A stretch of DNA of 64,000 bases from positions 1 to 64,000 of the forward strand of contig NZ_JAHLQJ010000005.1 in assembly GCF_018919145.1 (NCBI RefSeq), in the 5' to 3' direction. This document shows, piece by piece, positions 43,798 through 52,120 of this stretch; position 1 is the stretch's first letter, and every line of letters starts with the position of its first letter. The position numbers and the translations under genes are program-made. Below the pieces are notes generated by a model. The model searched no databases, was not told the origin of the DNA, and saw only the letters and a program-made list of their open reading frames with translations. The stretch is from Paenibacillus brevis. Its GTDB lineage: Bacteria; Bacillota; Bacilli; Paenibacillales; Paenibacillaceae.

Positions 43798-44847
43798 ATG
43801 AAAGAACAACCGCTGTACAAGCAAATCCAAGAGAAAATCAAGGAGCAAATACGCTTGGGGATTCTTCGCCCGGGGGATCGGGTAGGTTCGGAAAAGGAAC
43901 TGTCTCAACTGTATTGTGTCAGCCAGATCACAACAAAAAATGCTCTAATCGGGCTTGCCGAAGAGGGGTGGGTTGAGCGGGTTCAAGGGAAAGGGACCTT
44001 TGTATCTTCGCAATCCTCTGAGTTGCATCCAGTATCTACACATCCTGTATTAATTGGGGTCATCCTTCCCAGCATGAGAAACATGATTGACCAGCAGTTG
44101 CTTAACTATATTGAACAGTACACCTATGAGGAAGGATTTCAAATCCTGCTGCGCATAACGAGAGAATCTGTAGAAAAGGAGACCCAGTCGGTTAGGGATC
44201 TGCTGGAGCTCGGAATCAAGGGCTTAATTATTTTCCCTACAGAAGCAGAAAACTATAATGAATCTATCATACAGTTGTCCTTTGATAAGTTTCCTATAGT
44301 ACTAGTTGACCGCTTCTTCAAGAACATTCGTGTCCCCCATGTGATCTCCGATAACGTGACGGGAACCTTCGAGGCAATTAAACACCTGCTAAATAAAGGG
44401 CATCGCCAAATCGCTTACATTTCGCCTGAAATCACAAATTCAGTTACTGAAGACCGGGCAGCCGGCTATGAAAGGGCTCACCTGGAGCATCATATTCCCA
44501 TCGATAAATCGCTTTGGTGTCTTCTCAGCTTGAATTCGATTCAGCAAAATACTGCGGAGCAAAAGATCGCGGATTTTCTAGAAGCTAAAGATAATGTCAC
44601 CGCAATTTTTACCGTCAATGTCCGGCTAGCACATATCGTATATTCCTATTTGCGAAAGCACGGATTATTGGATCGGATTGAGCTCATAACTTTCGATATC
44701 CCGGACATTCCCGGAGTATCTTATGTGGCTCAAAACATTGAAGCCATCAGTCGGAAAAGCATAGAAATGCTGAAGGCCCAATTAACCGGGGGAAATGTGC
44801 CACAACAGCACTTGGAGCCGGTAAAGCTATGTTTGCAATCCAATTAA
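43798..44847 (+). CDS. GntR-type DNA-binding / LacI-type ligand-binding regulator
   Basis: A 349-residue chimeric regulator of the AraR kind. An N-terminal GntR winged helix (residues 1-70: PLYKQIQEKIKEQIRLGILR, GSEKELSQLYCVSQITTKNA) is fused to a periplasmic-binding-protein-like domain (80-345: VLIGVILPSMRNMIDQQLLN; VLVDRFFKNIRVPHVISDNV; GHRQIAYISPEITNSVTEDR). It should repress the divergent sugar operon until an imported sugar binds (inference from fold and position). ATG after a weak site (GGTGTGATC). Monocistronic, closed by a perfect terminator. Confidence 0.92.
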   Translation: MKEQPLYKQIQEKIKEQIRLGILRPGDRVGSEKELSQLYCVSQITTKNALIGLAEEGWVERVQGKGTFVSSQSSELHPVSTHPVLIGVILPSMRNMIDQQLLNYIEQYTYEEGFQILLRITRESVEKETQSVRDLLELGIKGLIIFPTEAENYNESIIQLSFDKFPIVLVDRFFKNIRVPHVISDNVTGTFEAIKHLLNKGHRQIAYISPEITNSVTEDRAAGYERAHLEHHIPIDKSLWCLLSLNSIQQNTAEQKIADFLEAKDNVTAIFTVNVRLAHIVYSYLRKHGLLDRIELITFDIPDIPGVSYVAQNIEAISRKSIEMLKAQLTGGNVPQQHLEPVKLCLQSN

Positions 44848-44848
44848 A

Positions 44849-44895
44849 AAAGTAGCGTGAGCATCAAATATTCGAACTTGTGCTCACGCTACTTT
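44849..44895. terminator. Bidirectional terminator, GntR-type and MBL genes
   Basis: AAAGTAGCGTGAGCA and TGCTCACGCTACTTT are perfect 15-bp arms around a 17-base loop. It begins two bases after the regulator's stop codon and ends five bases before the end of the convergent MBL gene. Confidence 0.92.
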
Positions 44896-44900
44896 CTCAT

Positions 44901-45830
44901 CTACATAAGCCGCAATGTCTCCCCGTGCAGCAGCACCTTAATCGCATCCTCGGGAATTCCGCGCTTTGCCCGGTCTGCCTCCAGCCGATCCAGCGCCTCT
45001 CTTGCGGTATCATCGGCAAGCCGGAATGTGCCGTAATGCATAGGCACCATCAGCTCCGCCTTCACATCGAGAAAAGCCTGAACAGCTTCCTCCGGGGTCG
45101 TATGCTGGCTGGTCATGAACCATTCCGGCTCATACGCTCCGATCGGCAATAGCGCCACCGAGATATCGAAGCGTTCTCCGATCTGCTTGAAGCCGGGAAA
45201 ATAACCGCTGTCTCCGGCAAAATAGATGCTTCGCATCGAGCCTGAAACATCCTCCAGCACGAACCCGCCCCAATGCGAGGTGTTCGTATCGAATGGCGTT
45301 CTCCGCGTCCAGTGCTGGGTCGGGACAAAGGAAATCCTGGCGTCCCCAATCTGCATGCTTTCCCACCAGTTCAGCTCGCGGACACGCCGGAAGCCCTTGC
45401 GGGCCATCTTGCGGGCTAACCCGATCGGAACGATCAACTGCGTGTTCTCTCGATATAATCTCCGGATGGAGGATACATGCATATGGTCGTAGTGCGAATG
45501 TGAAATGAGGATCACATCCACCTCCGGTACATCGCTGATTGGCAGTCCCGGCATCCCCAATCTCCGCTGAAATCCCATTCGCATTGCCCAGACCGGGTCT
45601 GTAACGATATTAAGACCGGCGAATTGGATCAGAAAAGTGGAGTGCCCGATCCATGTAATCGCAAGCTCGCTGCGGTTGGAGCTTAAATAGTCGAGCTGCG
45701 GAGGAGAATTGGGAATTAAATATGAATAGTCCTTCTTCTTCCGGCGGCGTTCCTCCCGCCATTGCCTGAATTGCTTTAAGGTTTTATCCGTACTGATATT
45801 GTCCAGATTGGTATAGCGCGTCTTCGGCAT
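44901..45830 (-). CDS. MBL-fold hydrolase (NAPE-PLD/UlaG-like)
   Basis: A 309-residue protein. Beta-lactamase-fold metal motif VILISHSHYDHMHVSSIRRL (SHxHYDH) at about residues 106-125. Other His/Asp ligands are in FVPTQHWTRRTPFDTNTSHW at about 168, IYFAGDSGYFPGF at about 201 and LMVPMHYGTFRLAD at about 264. The basic N-terminal extension (REERRRKKKDYSYL) and the HW-type motif resemble the N-acylphosphatidylethanolamine PLD-like group, but the substrate is unknown. ATG 45830 has AAGGAGGAATCTTTAA upstream. Monocistronic. Confidence 0.88.
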   Translation of the reverse strand: MPKTRYTNLDNISTDKTLKQFRQWREERRRKKKDYSYLIPNSPPQLDYLSSNRSELAITWIGHSTFLIQFAGLNIVTDPVWAMRMGFQRRLGMPGLPISDVPEVDVILISHSHYDHMHVSSIRRLYRENTQLIVPIGLARKMARKGFRRVRELNWWESMQIGDARISFVPTQHWTRRTPFDTNTSHWGGFVLEDVSGSMRSIYFAGDSGYFPGFKQIGERFDISVALLPIGAYEPEWFMTSQHTTPEEAVQAFLDVKAELMVPMHYGTFRLADDTAREALDRLEADRAKRGIPEDAIKVLLHGETLRLM

Positions 45831-45935
45831 TTAAAGATTCCTCCTTCCAGCCCCTGATCTATCTCTTTTTTCATTGTAGGGCACCTCGACCGAATTTTCC
45901 AACATCCCGGTTCAGGTGGTACTGGACGGCCTCTC

Positions 45936-46046
45936 TCATTCGAGCTCATCGGCTCGGGGTTTTGATTTTGCCGCATACACGAACAAGAACACTACCGCCG
46001 CTACAATGACCAATTCAGGAGCGATCATGATGATAAAGTGTTCCAT
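45936..46046 (-). CDS. cydS: Cytochrome bd oxidase small subunit CydS-like (36 aa)
   Basis: A 36-residue single-TM peptide reading MEHFIIMIAPELVIVAAVVF then LFVYAAKSKPRADELE. The N-terminal MxxFxIMxAP followed by a hydrophobic helix and a charged tail is the pattern of CydS, which stabilises the cytochrome bd core in Geobacillus and Bacillus. It starts eight bases after the cydB stop, and the AAAGGATGAGGAG ribosome binding site overlaps that stop, as expected for the last gene of a cydABS operon. It would be missed by a length filter. Confidence 0.8.
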   Translation of the reverse strand: MEHFIIMIAPELVIVAAVVFLFVYAAKSKPRADELE

Positions 46047-46053
46047 CGGCTCC

Positions 46054-47085
46054 TCATCCTTTCTTCAGCGGACTGCCGCTTACATATTTAGCATCGAACA
46101 GGAACAGGCGCATCATTAAGATCAACGATGGAATCAGCACGAGCAAGCCGGCGAGAAATGCGGCAATCAGCGCCCCAGCCATCACATCGTTGGTTATACT
46201 GTCCGCCGTACTGATCTGGTCATACAGGATATAGGGAAGATGCGATCTTCCATAGCCGTACCAGGCAAATCCGAACTGCAGGATGACCAGCAGGAATGAC
46301 CAACCGAGATTTTTCTTCTTCCATATAAAATAAACCGCCAGTAAAAAACAAATCAGTGAAGCGATGAACATCCAGGCCATATCCAGCATGTTGCTGAAAT
46401 GGGCCGGGTTCTGCCGGTTGATCTGAAAGAATGCGAACAGGCAGGCCAGAATTGTCGGTCCGCTCCAAGATAGAGCATATGTGCGAAGTACGGAAAATGC
46501 TCCTTCATCCCCCGCCTTGTGAGCATAGAAAGCTAGAAACATCGCAGAAATGTACAACACGGACACCAGCGCTAGGATAATGACGGACCACGTATACGGA
46601 TTTGTGAGGAACCGGGCCCAGTCAAGTACGACCTTCCCGTTCTCTTCCCGGATAATTCCTCCTTCGGATATCGCCAGGATAGTGGACAAGGCTGCCGGAA
46701 TCAAGAGACCCGTCGCCCCGTAAATCGCCATATAAGTTATATTATCCTCTTTGCTGCTTCCGTAAGTGTTATAGGCGTAATATGCGCCGCGCAGGGCAAG
46801 CAATACTGTGACGAGACTGCCCGGCACCAGCAATGCCGTTCCATAATAATAAGCCGAATCGGGAAAAAAGCCGATCAGCCCGACCACAAAGAAAATCAGG
46901 AAGACATTCGTTACTTCCCATACCGGCGATAAATAGCGCTGAATGATCGTATGCACCTTATTATTGTGCCCGGTGATCTTGCTGTAATAGCTGAAAAATC
47001 CCGCACCGAAGTCCACAGAGGCCACGATCAGATAGCCGAACAGAAACGTCCACAGAACAGTTATTCCTATGATTCCGTAGCTCAT
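46054..47085 (-). CDS. cydB: Cytochrome bd ubiquinol oxidase subunit II
   Basis: A 343-residue CydB with about nine TM helices. It begins MSYGIIGITVLWTFLFGYLI and contains SVDFGAGFFSYY near 24 and VWEVTNVFLIFFVVGLIGFF at about 55-74, a Trp/Glu-type segment typical of CydB. Ends KYVSGSPLKKG. With CydA it forms the quinol-oxidising, oxygen-reducing bd oxidase. The start overlaps the cydA stop (ATGA). The CydS-like peptide follows. The cydCD assembly transporter is not in the window. Confidence 0.93.
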   Translation of the reverse strand: MSYGIIGITVLWTFLFGYLIVASVDFGAGFFSYYSKITGHNNKVHTIIQRYLSPVWEVTNVFLIFFVVGLIGFFPDSAYYYGTALLVPGSLVTVLLALRGAYYAYNTYGSSKEDNITYMAIYGATGLLIPAALSTILAISEGGIIREENGKVVLDWARFLTNPYTWSVIILALVSVLYISAMFLAFYAHKAGDEGAFSVLRTYALSWSGPTILACLFAFFQINRQNPAHFSNMLDMAWMFIASLICFLLAVYFIWKKKNLGWSFLLVILQFGFAWYGYGRSHLPYILYDQISTADSITNDVMAGALIAAFLAGLLVLIPSLILMMRLFLFDAKYVSGSPLKKG

Positions 47086-48431
47086 GACCGTCCTCCTTCC
47101 GGGATCCCCAGCTGCTTCATCTCATCATTGACGTCTTTGCCTCTGAACAGCTTGACAAGCACGGCAATACAGGAAGCACACAGCACAATATACAGCAGTA
47201 CGAACAAAATCAGCATATAACCTACGCTGTTAGAGGTGGTTGCCGCTTCCGATACTTTCATATAACCTCGTACGATCCATGGCTGCCTTCCGATCTCCGC
47301 AAACATCCAGCCAAGCTCAATTGCCGCCATCGCTAAGGGGCCCAGCGCCATCACCCCCAGCAGCAGCCAGCGGGGGTAGCCTTTACTTTTCCCGCGAAAT
47401 CTTCTTCGTAATAAAAATAAAAATGGAATAGCAAGCAAGACAACGCCAATCGTCACCTTTAAATCAAACATATAGTGAATGAGCAATGGCGGGCGCTCAT
47501 CCTCCGGGAATTCCTCCAGACCGATCACCTTCGTATTCGGCGAATTTCCGGCCAAAATACTGAGCGCGTACGGAATTTTCAAGGCATAATGGACGTTACC
47601 GTTCTCATCGCGCACACCGCCAAAGATCAATGGAGCCTGCGTCATGGTCTCAAAGTGCCATTCAGCCGCCGCCAGCTTCTCAGGCTGATAATGAGCCAGA
47701 AATTTTCCGGAAAAATCCCCGATAATAGCCGTACTGGCAGCAAAGATAAAGGAAGCCATCACAGTCAGGTTTAAAGCCTTTTTGAAATAAACCTCCTTGC
47801 GCCCCCGCAGCATGCTGTATGCGGCAATACCAGCCAACAGCCCGGCGCTCAGCGTATAGGATGAAGCCAACACATGAGACACCTTGGTCGGGGTAGCCGG
47901 ATTGAACATGGCTGCCAGCGGCTGCACATCGGTGAAGACTCCGTTCCTTAAAGTGAAGCCTTGCGGTGAATTCATAAATGCATTCAGACTCGTAATGAAG
48001 AATGCCGATGCCGAAGAGCCGATCGCCACAGGAATAAGCAATAATAAATGAAGCATCGGCTTTTTGAAGCGGTCCCAGGTATACAGATACATCCCGAGAA
48101 AAATTGCTTCGATAAAAAAGGCAAACGTCTCCATGAATAGCGGCAAAGCAATTGCATGGCCGGCAACCCGCATAAAGGTAGGCCAGAGCAGGCTCAGCTG
48201 CAAGCCAATCGCCGTGCCTGTTACAACGCCAACCGCCACAGAGATGACAAAGCCCCTTGCCCAGCGGCGGGCAAGCAGCGTATAGTGGGGATCCTTCGTT
48301 CTGATGCCCCTCCATTCCGCCAACGCGATCATCAGGGGGATTCCCACGCCGATGGAGGCAAAGATAATATGTACGAATAATGTGAGCCCGGTAAGTATCC
48401 GGCTTAAGGTAACGGGATCCATCGATAGCAT
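47082..48431 (-). CDS. cydA: Cytochrome bd ubiquinol oxidase subunit I
   Basis: A 449-residue CydA, the normal length for the Firmicutes short-Q-loop form. The heme-ligand His lies in LTLFVHIIFASIGVGIPLMI in TM1. The GWMFAEIGRQPWIVRGYMKV segment near 383 is the CydA signature, and LQLSLLWPTFMRVAGHAIAL lies near 80. The Q-loop region ANSPNTKVIGLEEFPEDERP is short. ATG 48431 has AAGGAG ten bases upstream. The first gene of the operon proper, but a 36-residue membrane peptide precedes it by 14 bases. Confidence 0.94.
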   Translation of the reverse strand: MLSMDPVTLSRILTGLTLFVHIIFASIGVGIPLMIALAEWRGIRTKDPHYTLLARRWARGFVISVAVGVVTGTAIGLQLSLLWPTFMRVAGHAIALPLFMETFAFFIEAIFLGMYLYTWDRFKKPMLHLLLLIPVAIGSSASAFFITSLNAFMNSPQGFTLRNGVFTDVQPLAAMFNPATPTKVSHVLASSYTLSAGLLAGIAAYSMLRGRKEVYFKKALNLTVMASFIFAASTAIIGDFSGKFLAHYQPEKLAAAEWHFETMTQAPLIFGGVRDENGNVHYALKIPYALSILAGNSPNTKVIGLEEFPEDERPPLLIHYMFDLKVTIGVVLLAIPFLFLLRRRFRGKSKGYPRWLLLGVMALGPLAMAAIELGWMFAEIGRQPWIVRGYMKVSEAATTSNSVGYMLILFVLLYIVLCASCIAVLVKLFRGKDVNDEMKQLGIPEGGRS

Positions 48432-48445
48432 CGGAATTTCACTCC

Positions 48446-48556
48446 TTAAGGATAATATTGCATGAAACGAAGCGTACTTCGGACAAATGCCGCCAGCATA
48501 ATGACAGCGATGACAAGACAGACGAAGATTAAGGTTTTTTCCTGCTTCTTGAACAT
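48446..48556 (-). CDS. 36-aa single-TM peptide preceding cydA
   Basis: MFKKQEKTLIFVCLVIAVIM then LAAFVRSTLRFMQYYP: a short positive N-terminus, one strong TM helix (residues 8-25) and a basic C-tail. AAGGAGAG lies in front of the ATG. Its stop codon overlaps the ribosome binding site of cydA, so translation is coupled. I do not recognise a family. It could be an accessory subunit or assembly peptide of the bd oxidase (inference), or a leader peptide with a regulatory role. Confidence 0.6.
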   Translation of the reverse strand: MFKKQEKTLIFVCLVIAVIMLAAFVRSTLRFMQYYP

Positions 48557-48594
48557 GCGCTCTCCTTCCTTTATCCAACACCTCTGATCAGAAG

Positions 48595-48682
48595 CCGACT
48601 TCGAGGGTGAACGCAAGATTCGATGCCGAATCAACCTCTTGAATTACTTCGTGATCAAAAGCTGACTTTTTGAACTACCTCT
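48595..48682. repeat. MITE-like dispersed repeat, copy D (5'-truncated)
   Basis: Contains ACTTCGAGGGTGAACGCAAG, then CTTCGTGATCAAAAGCTGAC and TTTTTGAACTACCTC, matching the right-hand 85-90 bp of the copy at 8535. The left half is absent. It lies between the cyd operon and its upstream region. Confidence 0.85.
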
Positions 48683-48748
48683 CAAGTTAGTGTGTCAATT
48701 CGATTCCTTTTTATTCCTTTGCTCTTTTCCGGATTATAAGGCAGGAAC

Positions 48749-48777
48749 TTGGGCTTCTCGAAAACATAAGATACAAT
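48749..48777 (+). promoter_or_regulatory. Candidate SigA promoter of the CvfC-like gene
   Basis: TTGGGC, 17-bp spacer, TACAAT; the -35 is weak, the -10 good. It lies 40 bp before the ATG at 48818. Confidence 0.45.
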
Positions 48778-48817
48778 AGATTTGAAGTATTTTTTTGAAA
48801 GGAGCTTTTACACGGAG

Positions 48818-49948
48818 ATGAAAATTGTCTTTATTGAGCCTACCCCAAGCCCTAATTCCATGAAGCTCCATCTGGATGAGACGCTGGAGTCCGGGATCCG
48901 CAGAACATACACGACCGATAACATTCGTTCCGCTCCTCCATGGATTGCCGACATGCTTCGCATTCCGGGAGTAAAAAGTGTCTTTCATACAGCGGATTTT
49001 ATCGCTCTTGACCGTAAAGGCGGGGCGGATTGGGCTGCCATCCTTGCTGAGGTTGAGCACCAGTTCGGCCAGGAGGGCATCTCCTCCGCTTGGGACCCTG
49101 AGGCTGCCAAGGCTGCCGGCTACGGCGAATCCGAAGTGCTGGTGCAGTTTTTCCGCGGCATCCCGATGCAGATCCGCGTCAAGTCCGGGCAGCACGAGGA
49201 GCGGATCAGTCTCGGGGAGCGCTTCGTCTCGGCGGTGACCGAGGTGGCAAGCGCCACGCTCATCAAGGAGCGGAAGCTGACGGATTACGGCGTCCGCTAT
49301 GGAGAGCCGGCCGAGATCGCCCGCGAGGTCGAGCAGGAATTGGAAGCCGCTTATCCGCCGGAGCGGCTGGAGACGATTAAGACGCAAGCCATCGCTCACG
49401 GGCGCAGCGAGGCTGAATTCATCGAGCAGCGCCGCACGCTCGGGCTTGCGGAGGTCCGCGGGATGATGGAGCACGCGGACTGGCATGTGCGCTACGCGGG
49501 GCTCGAGGCGCTTCAGCAGCCAGGCCCCGAGGCACTGCCTTTGCTGGCGGAAGCGCTGCGCGATCCGCAGCTTCAGATCCGGCGCCTCGCGGTCGTGTAC
49601 CTCGGCGACCTGAAGACGCCGGAGGCGGTGGAGCTGCTGTGCGAGGCGCTCCGCGACCGCTCGCCGGCCGTTCGGCGCACGGCCGGCGACACGCTGTCCG
49701 ACATCGGCGATCCTTCGGTAACACCGGCGATGATCGCTGCGCTGAAGGACAGCAGCAAGCTAGTGCGCTGGCGGGCAGCGCGCTTCCTCTATGAGGTGGG
49801 AACCGACGACGCGCTGGACGCGCTCATTGAAGCCGTCGATGACGTTGAATTTGAGGTCGGGCTCCAGGCCAGAATGGCGGTCGAGCGAATTCAATCTGGA
49901 GAAGAGGCGGCGGGAACAGTCTGGCAGCAGATGGCCAAGCGCAAATAA
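48818..49948 (+). CDS. CvfC-like protein: Nfu_N domain plus HEAT repeats (YpgR-like)
   Basis: A 376-residue cytoplasmic protein. Residues 1-85 form a Nfu_N-type domain (FIEPTPSPNSMKLHLDETLE; IPGVKSVFHTADFIALDRK). A middle domain at 90-220 follows (GESEVLVQFFRGIPMQIRVK; LIKERKLTDYGVRYGEPAEI), resembling the virulence factor domain of S. aureus CvfC. Five or six HEAT-like repeats at 220-365 follow (VRYAGLEALQQPGPEALPLL; EALRDPQLQIRRLAVVYLGD; SSKLVRWRAARFLYEVGTDD). A scaffold or regulatory role is likely, not proven. ATG 48818 is preferred to an in-frame TTG at 48782. The region 49450-49760 is GC-rich. A terminator follows at 50098. Confidence 0.88.
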   Translation: MKIVFIEPTPSPNSMKLHLDETLESGIRRTYTTDNIRSAPPWIADMLRIPGVKSVFHTADFIALDRKGGADWAAILAEVEHQFGQEGISSAWDPEAAKAAGYGESEVLVQFFRGIPMQIRVKSGQHEERISLGERFVSAVTEVASATLIKERKLTDYGVRYGEPAEIAREVEQELEAAYPPERLETIKTQAIAHGRSEAEFIEQRRTLGLAEVRGMMEHADWHVRYAGLEALQQPGPEALPLLAEALRDPQLQIRRLAVVYLGDLKTPEAVELLCEALRDRSPAVRRTAGDTLSDIGDPSVTPAMIAALKDSSKLVRWRAARFLYEVGTDDALDALIEAVDDVEFEVGLQARMAVERIQSGEEAAGTVWQQMAKRK

Positions 49949-50097
49949 ACCTCAGCAGCAGTAAACAGTGGAGCACACAATGTGAAACACAAACAGAGCG
50001 AAGCACACTGGTGCAGTAAGGTAAGCAAAAACAACAAAGCTAGGCCTTCAGAGCAAGCAGAGTTCAGCCATCAGAAGTCAGCCTTCAGAGCAAGCAG
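49949..50097. other. Non-coding stretch with a short direct repeat
   Basis: After the CvfC-like stop, A-rich sequence contains two near copies of CTTCAGAGCAAGCAGAG (50046 and 50083). I see no gene. Confidence 0.45.
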
Positions 50098-50137
50098 AGA
50101 GGATGCCACAAGTGAACCTTGTAGCATCCTCTTCTTT
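50098..50137 (+). terminator. Terminator of the CvfC-like gene
   Basis: AGAGGATGC / GCATCCTCT with inner ACAAG/CTTGT pairing, then TTCTTTT. Confidence 0.8.
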
Positions 50138-50233
50138 TATGCCATATAAAAGACCGAGATACCTCCCAGGTTCTGCGGTCTTCTGCCGTAAACGTAATAG
50201 CAGCTCTCTATGCTCTTTGCCGGAAAGGCAAGC

Positions 50234-50407
50234 CTACCGCTTTTTTCTGACGATTCCCAGGTACAAGGCCAATACGAGCCCCAAGCCGGCATTACCTGCA
50301 ACGTTAACGAGCAGCGTGCGATTGCCTGTGCCTGCAAAAAGCAGTACGTTCACCAGCAATGAAGCGGCACTTAAAATCAGCAGCCATTTCAGTATGGTAT
50401 TCAGCAT
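50234..50407 (-). CDS. 57-aa membrane peptide closing the ABC-exporter operon
   Basis: Reads MLNTILKWLLILSAASLLVN then VLLFAGTGNRTLLVNVAGNA and GLGLVLALYLGIVRKKR: two hydrophobic helices and a basic tail. GGGAGG lies seven bases before the ATG, and it starts 21 bases after the permease stop, so it is probably the last gene of the exporter operon. I recognise no family; it could be an accessory subunit (inference). Confidence 0.6.
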   Translation of the reverse strand: MLNTILKWLLILSAASLLVNVLLFAGTGNRTLLVNVAGNAGLGLVLALYLGIVRKKR

Positions 50408-50428
50408 CTCATTTCCTCCCCAGCGCTA

Positions 50429-51130
50429 TTAAAGTACGTCGTCACGTTCAACATTACGAATGGAAAGGTAAGCGACAGCCGCACCGAGTAGCGCCATACT
50501 CACCGGGACGGCGACAATAGAAAAGAGGTTGAAGCCCTCAACGGTCTGGCAGACAACCGCAGCGACCAGGAACGACGAAACAATGGTTGCTGACACCGAA
50601 TGCTTGCGCATGCCAACATACAAGGGGATCAGGCTTAAAAAGCTGGTCGCCAACGCACTCATGACGATCGTCGTCAACGTTTTGAACACAATCGACAAGG
50701 TCAGAGGCTCCGGGATGATTGAGATGAACTGGTTTACTATATAGATGCTTATTCCCACCACCAGATTTGTCAGGATATAGGCCGAAAATACAAACACGAT
50801 GATGACCAGCAGCTTGGCGGCAATAAGCTTTTTCCGGTTAATAGGGTACATAAACAGGACGTTAATAGATTTGCTCCGATACTCTTCTATTACAATCCTG
50901 GCAAGAAGCACGGCAGCGAATACGATATAGGTCCCCCGGACGAGCACATCTAGAATAGTGAACCAATTTTCATAGTTCATTATGGGGAAAATTTCTCTCA
51001 TTTCCGCATTCAAGCTGAAGGTGCACATCAGGATAAAAATAACGGCAGTCGCAAGTAAAGCAGCGTAAATATACGAGCTTAAACGAAATTTACGCATTTC
51101 CAGCTTCATAAGCTTAAGCAACAGTGCCAC
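50429..51130 (-). CDS. ABC-2 type permease (BcrB/lantibiotic-exporter-like)
   Basis: A 233-residue membrane protein with six TM helices: about 17-38, 58-78, 102-124 (VIIVFVFSAYILTNLVVGIS), 140-160, 170-190 and 200-222. The N-terminus KLMKLEMRKFRLSSYIYAAL is the usual amphipathic start of BcrB/SpaE-like subunits. It overlaps the ATPase gene by 17 bases, so the pair is translationally coupled. Role: efflux or protection against peptide antibiotics (inference from family and the adjacent RR/HK pair). Closed by a 57-residue membrane peptide. Confidence 0.88.
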   Translation of the reverse strand: MALLLKLMKLEMRKFRLSSYIYAALLATAVIFILMCTFSLNAEMREIFPIMNYENWFTILDVLVRGTYIVFAAVLLARIVIEEYRSKSINVLFMYPINRKKLIAAKLLVIIVFVFSAYILTNLVVGISIYIVNQFISIIPEPLTLSIVFKTLTTIVMSALATSFLSLIPLYVGMRKHSVSATIVSSFLVAAVVCQTVEGFNLFSIVAVPVSMALLGAAVAYLSIRNVERDDVL

Positions 51131-52037
51131 CTCCTTTCAGGATCGAAAGGAAATAATCCTCCAGCGACCCTTTTTTCTGATGGACAGCCTCAAGCTCTAC
51201 CTCATGCAGCACCAAGCCCTTCATTAGTTCACTTTGAGAAATGGGGCAGTCATAAATACGAAGCTCGGCATCTCCGGTGATCCGGATATTCGTGAGGTTC
51301 AAATAGTTCTCCAGCACATAAGCGGCTTTATGGGTTGAAGGGGTAGTGAGTTCGATATATTCCGCAGTCTGCTGAGCGATATGATCCATGGAAACCTCCT
51401 GCAGCAGCTTCCCTTCATTCATCACCGCAATCGTATCCGCAATCAGCTCAATCTCGGCAAGAATATGACTGGAAATAAGAATCGTGATTCCATACTGCTT
51501 GCACAGCATTTTGAATAAATCCCGAAACTCTTTGATCCCCACCGGATCGAGGCCATTAATGGGTTCGTCCAGAATAAGCAGCTCCGGCTTAGTCAAAATA
51601 GCCCTTGCAATGTTAAGGCGCTGCTTCATCCCCAGCGAAAAATCCTTAACAGGCTTCCCTTCAACTTCCTTCAGACTCACCAGCTCAAGCGCTTCAGTAA
51701 TCGACTGTTTGTTGTAATAGCCCATGTACTCACAGTGAAGATCCAAATTCTCCCGGGCTGTTAATCTTTCGTAAAAAATTGGGTTTTCAATGATCGTACC
51801 CATTCGCCCTAATAAGTGGTATGAATGAGGAGTCAGCTTTTTTCCGAAAATTTCAATCTCCCCTGCTGTCGGTTTGACCAGATTGGTGAGCATTTTCATG
51901 ACGGTTGTTTTTCCCGCTCCGTTGGGGCCGAGCAGACCGTAGATTTCCCCCTGCCTGATGTTCAGATTCACATTGGAAACAGCCTCCTTGCCGTTATAAG
52001 CACGGGTAAGCTGTTTCGTTCTTACCGTATAAGTCAT
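51114..52037 (-). CDS. ABC transporter ATPase (BcrA-like)
   Basis: A 307-residue ABC ATPase: Walker A GPNGAGKTTVMK at about residues 38-49, signature DFSLGMKQRLNIARAI at about 134-149 and Walker B LLILDEPINGLDPVGIKE at about 156-173. DEPINGLDP is typical of lantibiotic/bacitracin exporters. H-loop ISSHILAE at about 193. Residues 220-307 are an accessory region. Site GGAGGGATACAAGG in front of ATG. Placed between the kinase and the permease genes. Confidence 0.92.
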   Translation of the reverse strand: MTYTVRTKQLTRAYNGKEAVSNVNLNIRQGEIYGLLGPNGAGKTTVMKMLTNLVKPTAGEIEIFGKKLTPHSYHLLGRMGTIIENPIFYERLTARENLDLHCEYMGYYNKQSITEALELVSLKEVEGKPVKDFSLGMKQRLNIARAILTKPELLILDEPINGLDPVGIKEFRDLFKMLCKQYGITILISSHILAEIELIADTIAVMNEGKLLQEVSMDHIAQQTAEYIELTTPSTHKAAYVLENYLNLTNIRITGDAELRIYDCPISQSELMKGLVLHEVELEAVHQKKGSLEDYFLSILKGGGTVA

Positions 52038-52120
52038 CCTTGTATCCCTCCTTTATTCCCTGCAAGATTTATTCTAAGGATTAGTCTTTCCTTCTTTCTT
52101 ACTCGTTCCTTACGAATTTC

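Noticed and set aside
50103..50432. 109-residue ORF on the plus strand and 66-residue ORF on the minus strand
   Set aside because: Both are shadows of the 57-residue membrane peptide and the CvfC terminator.
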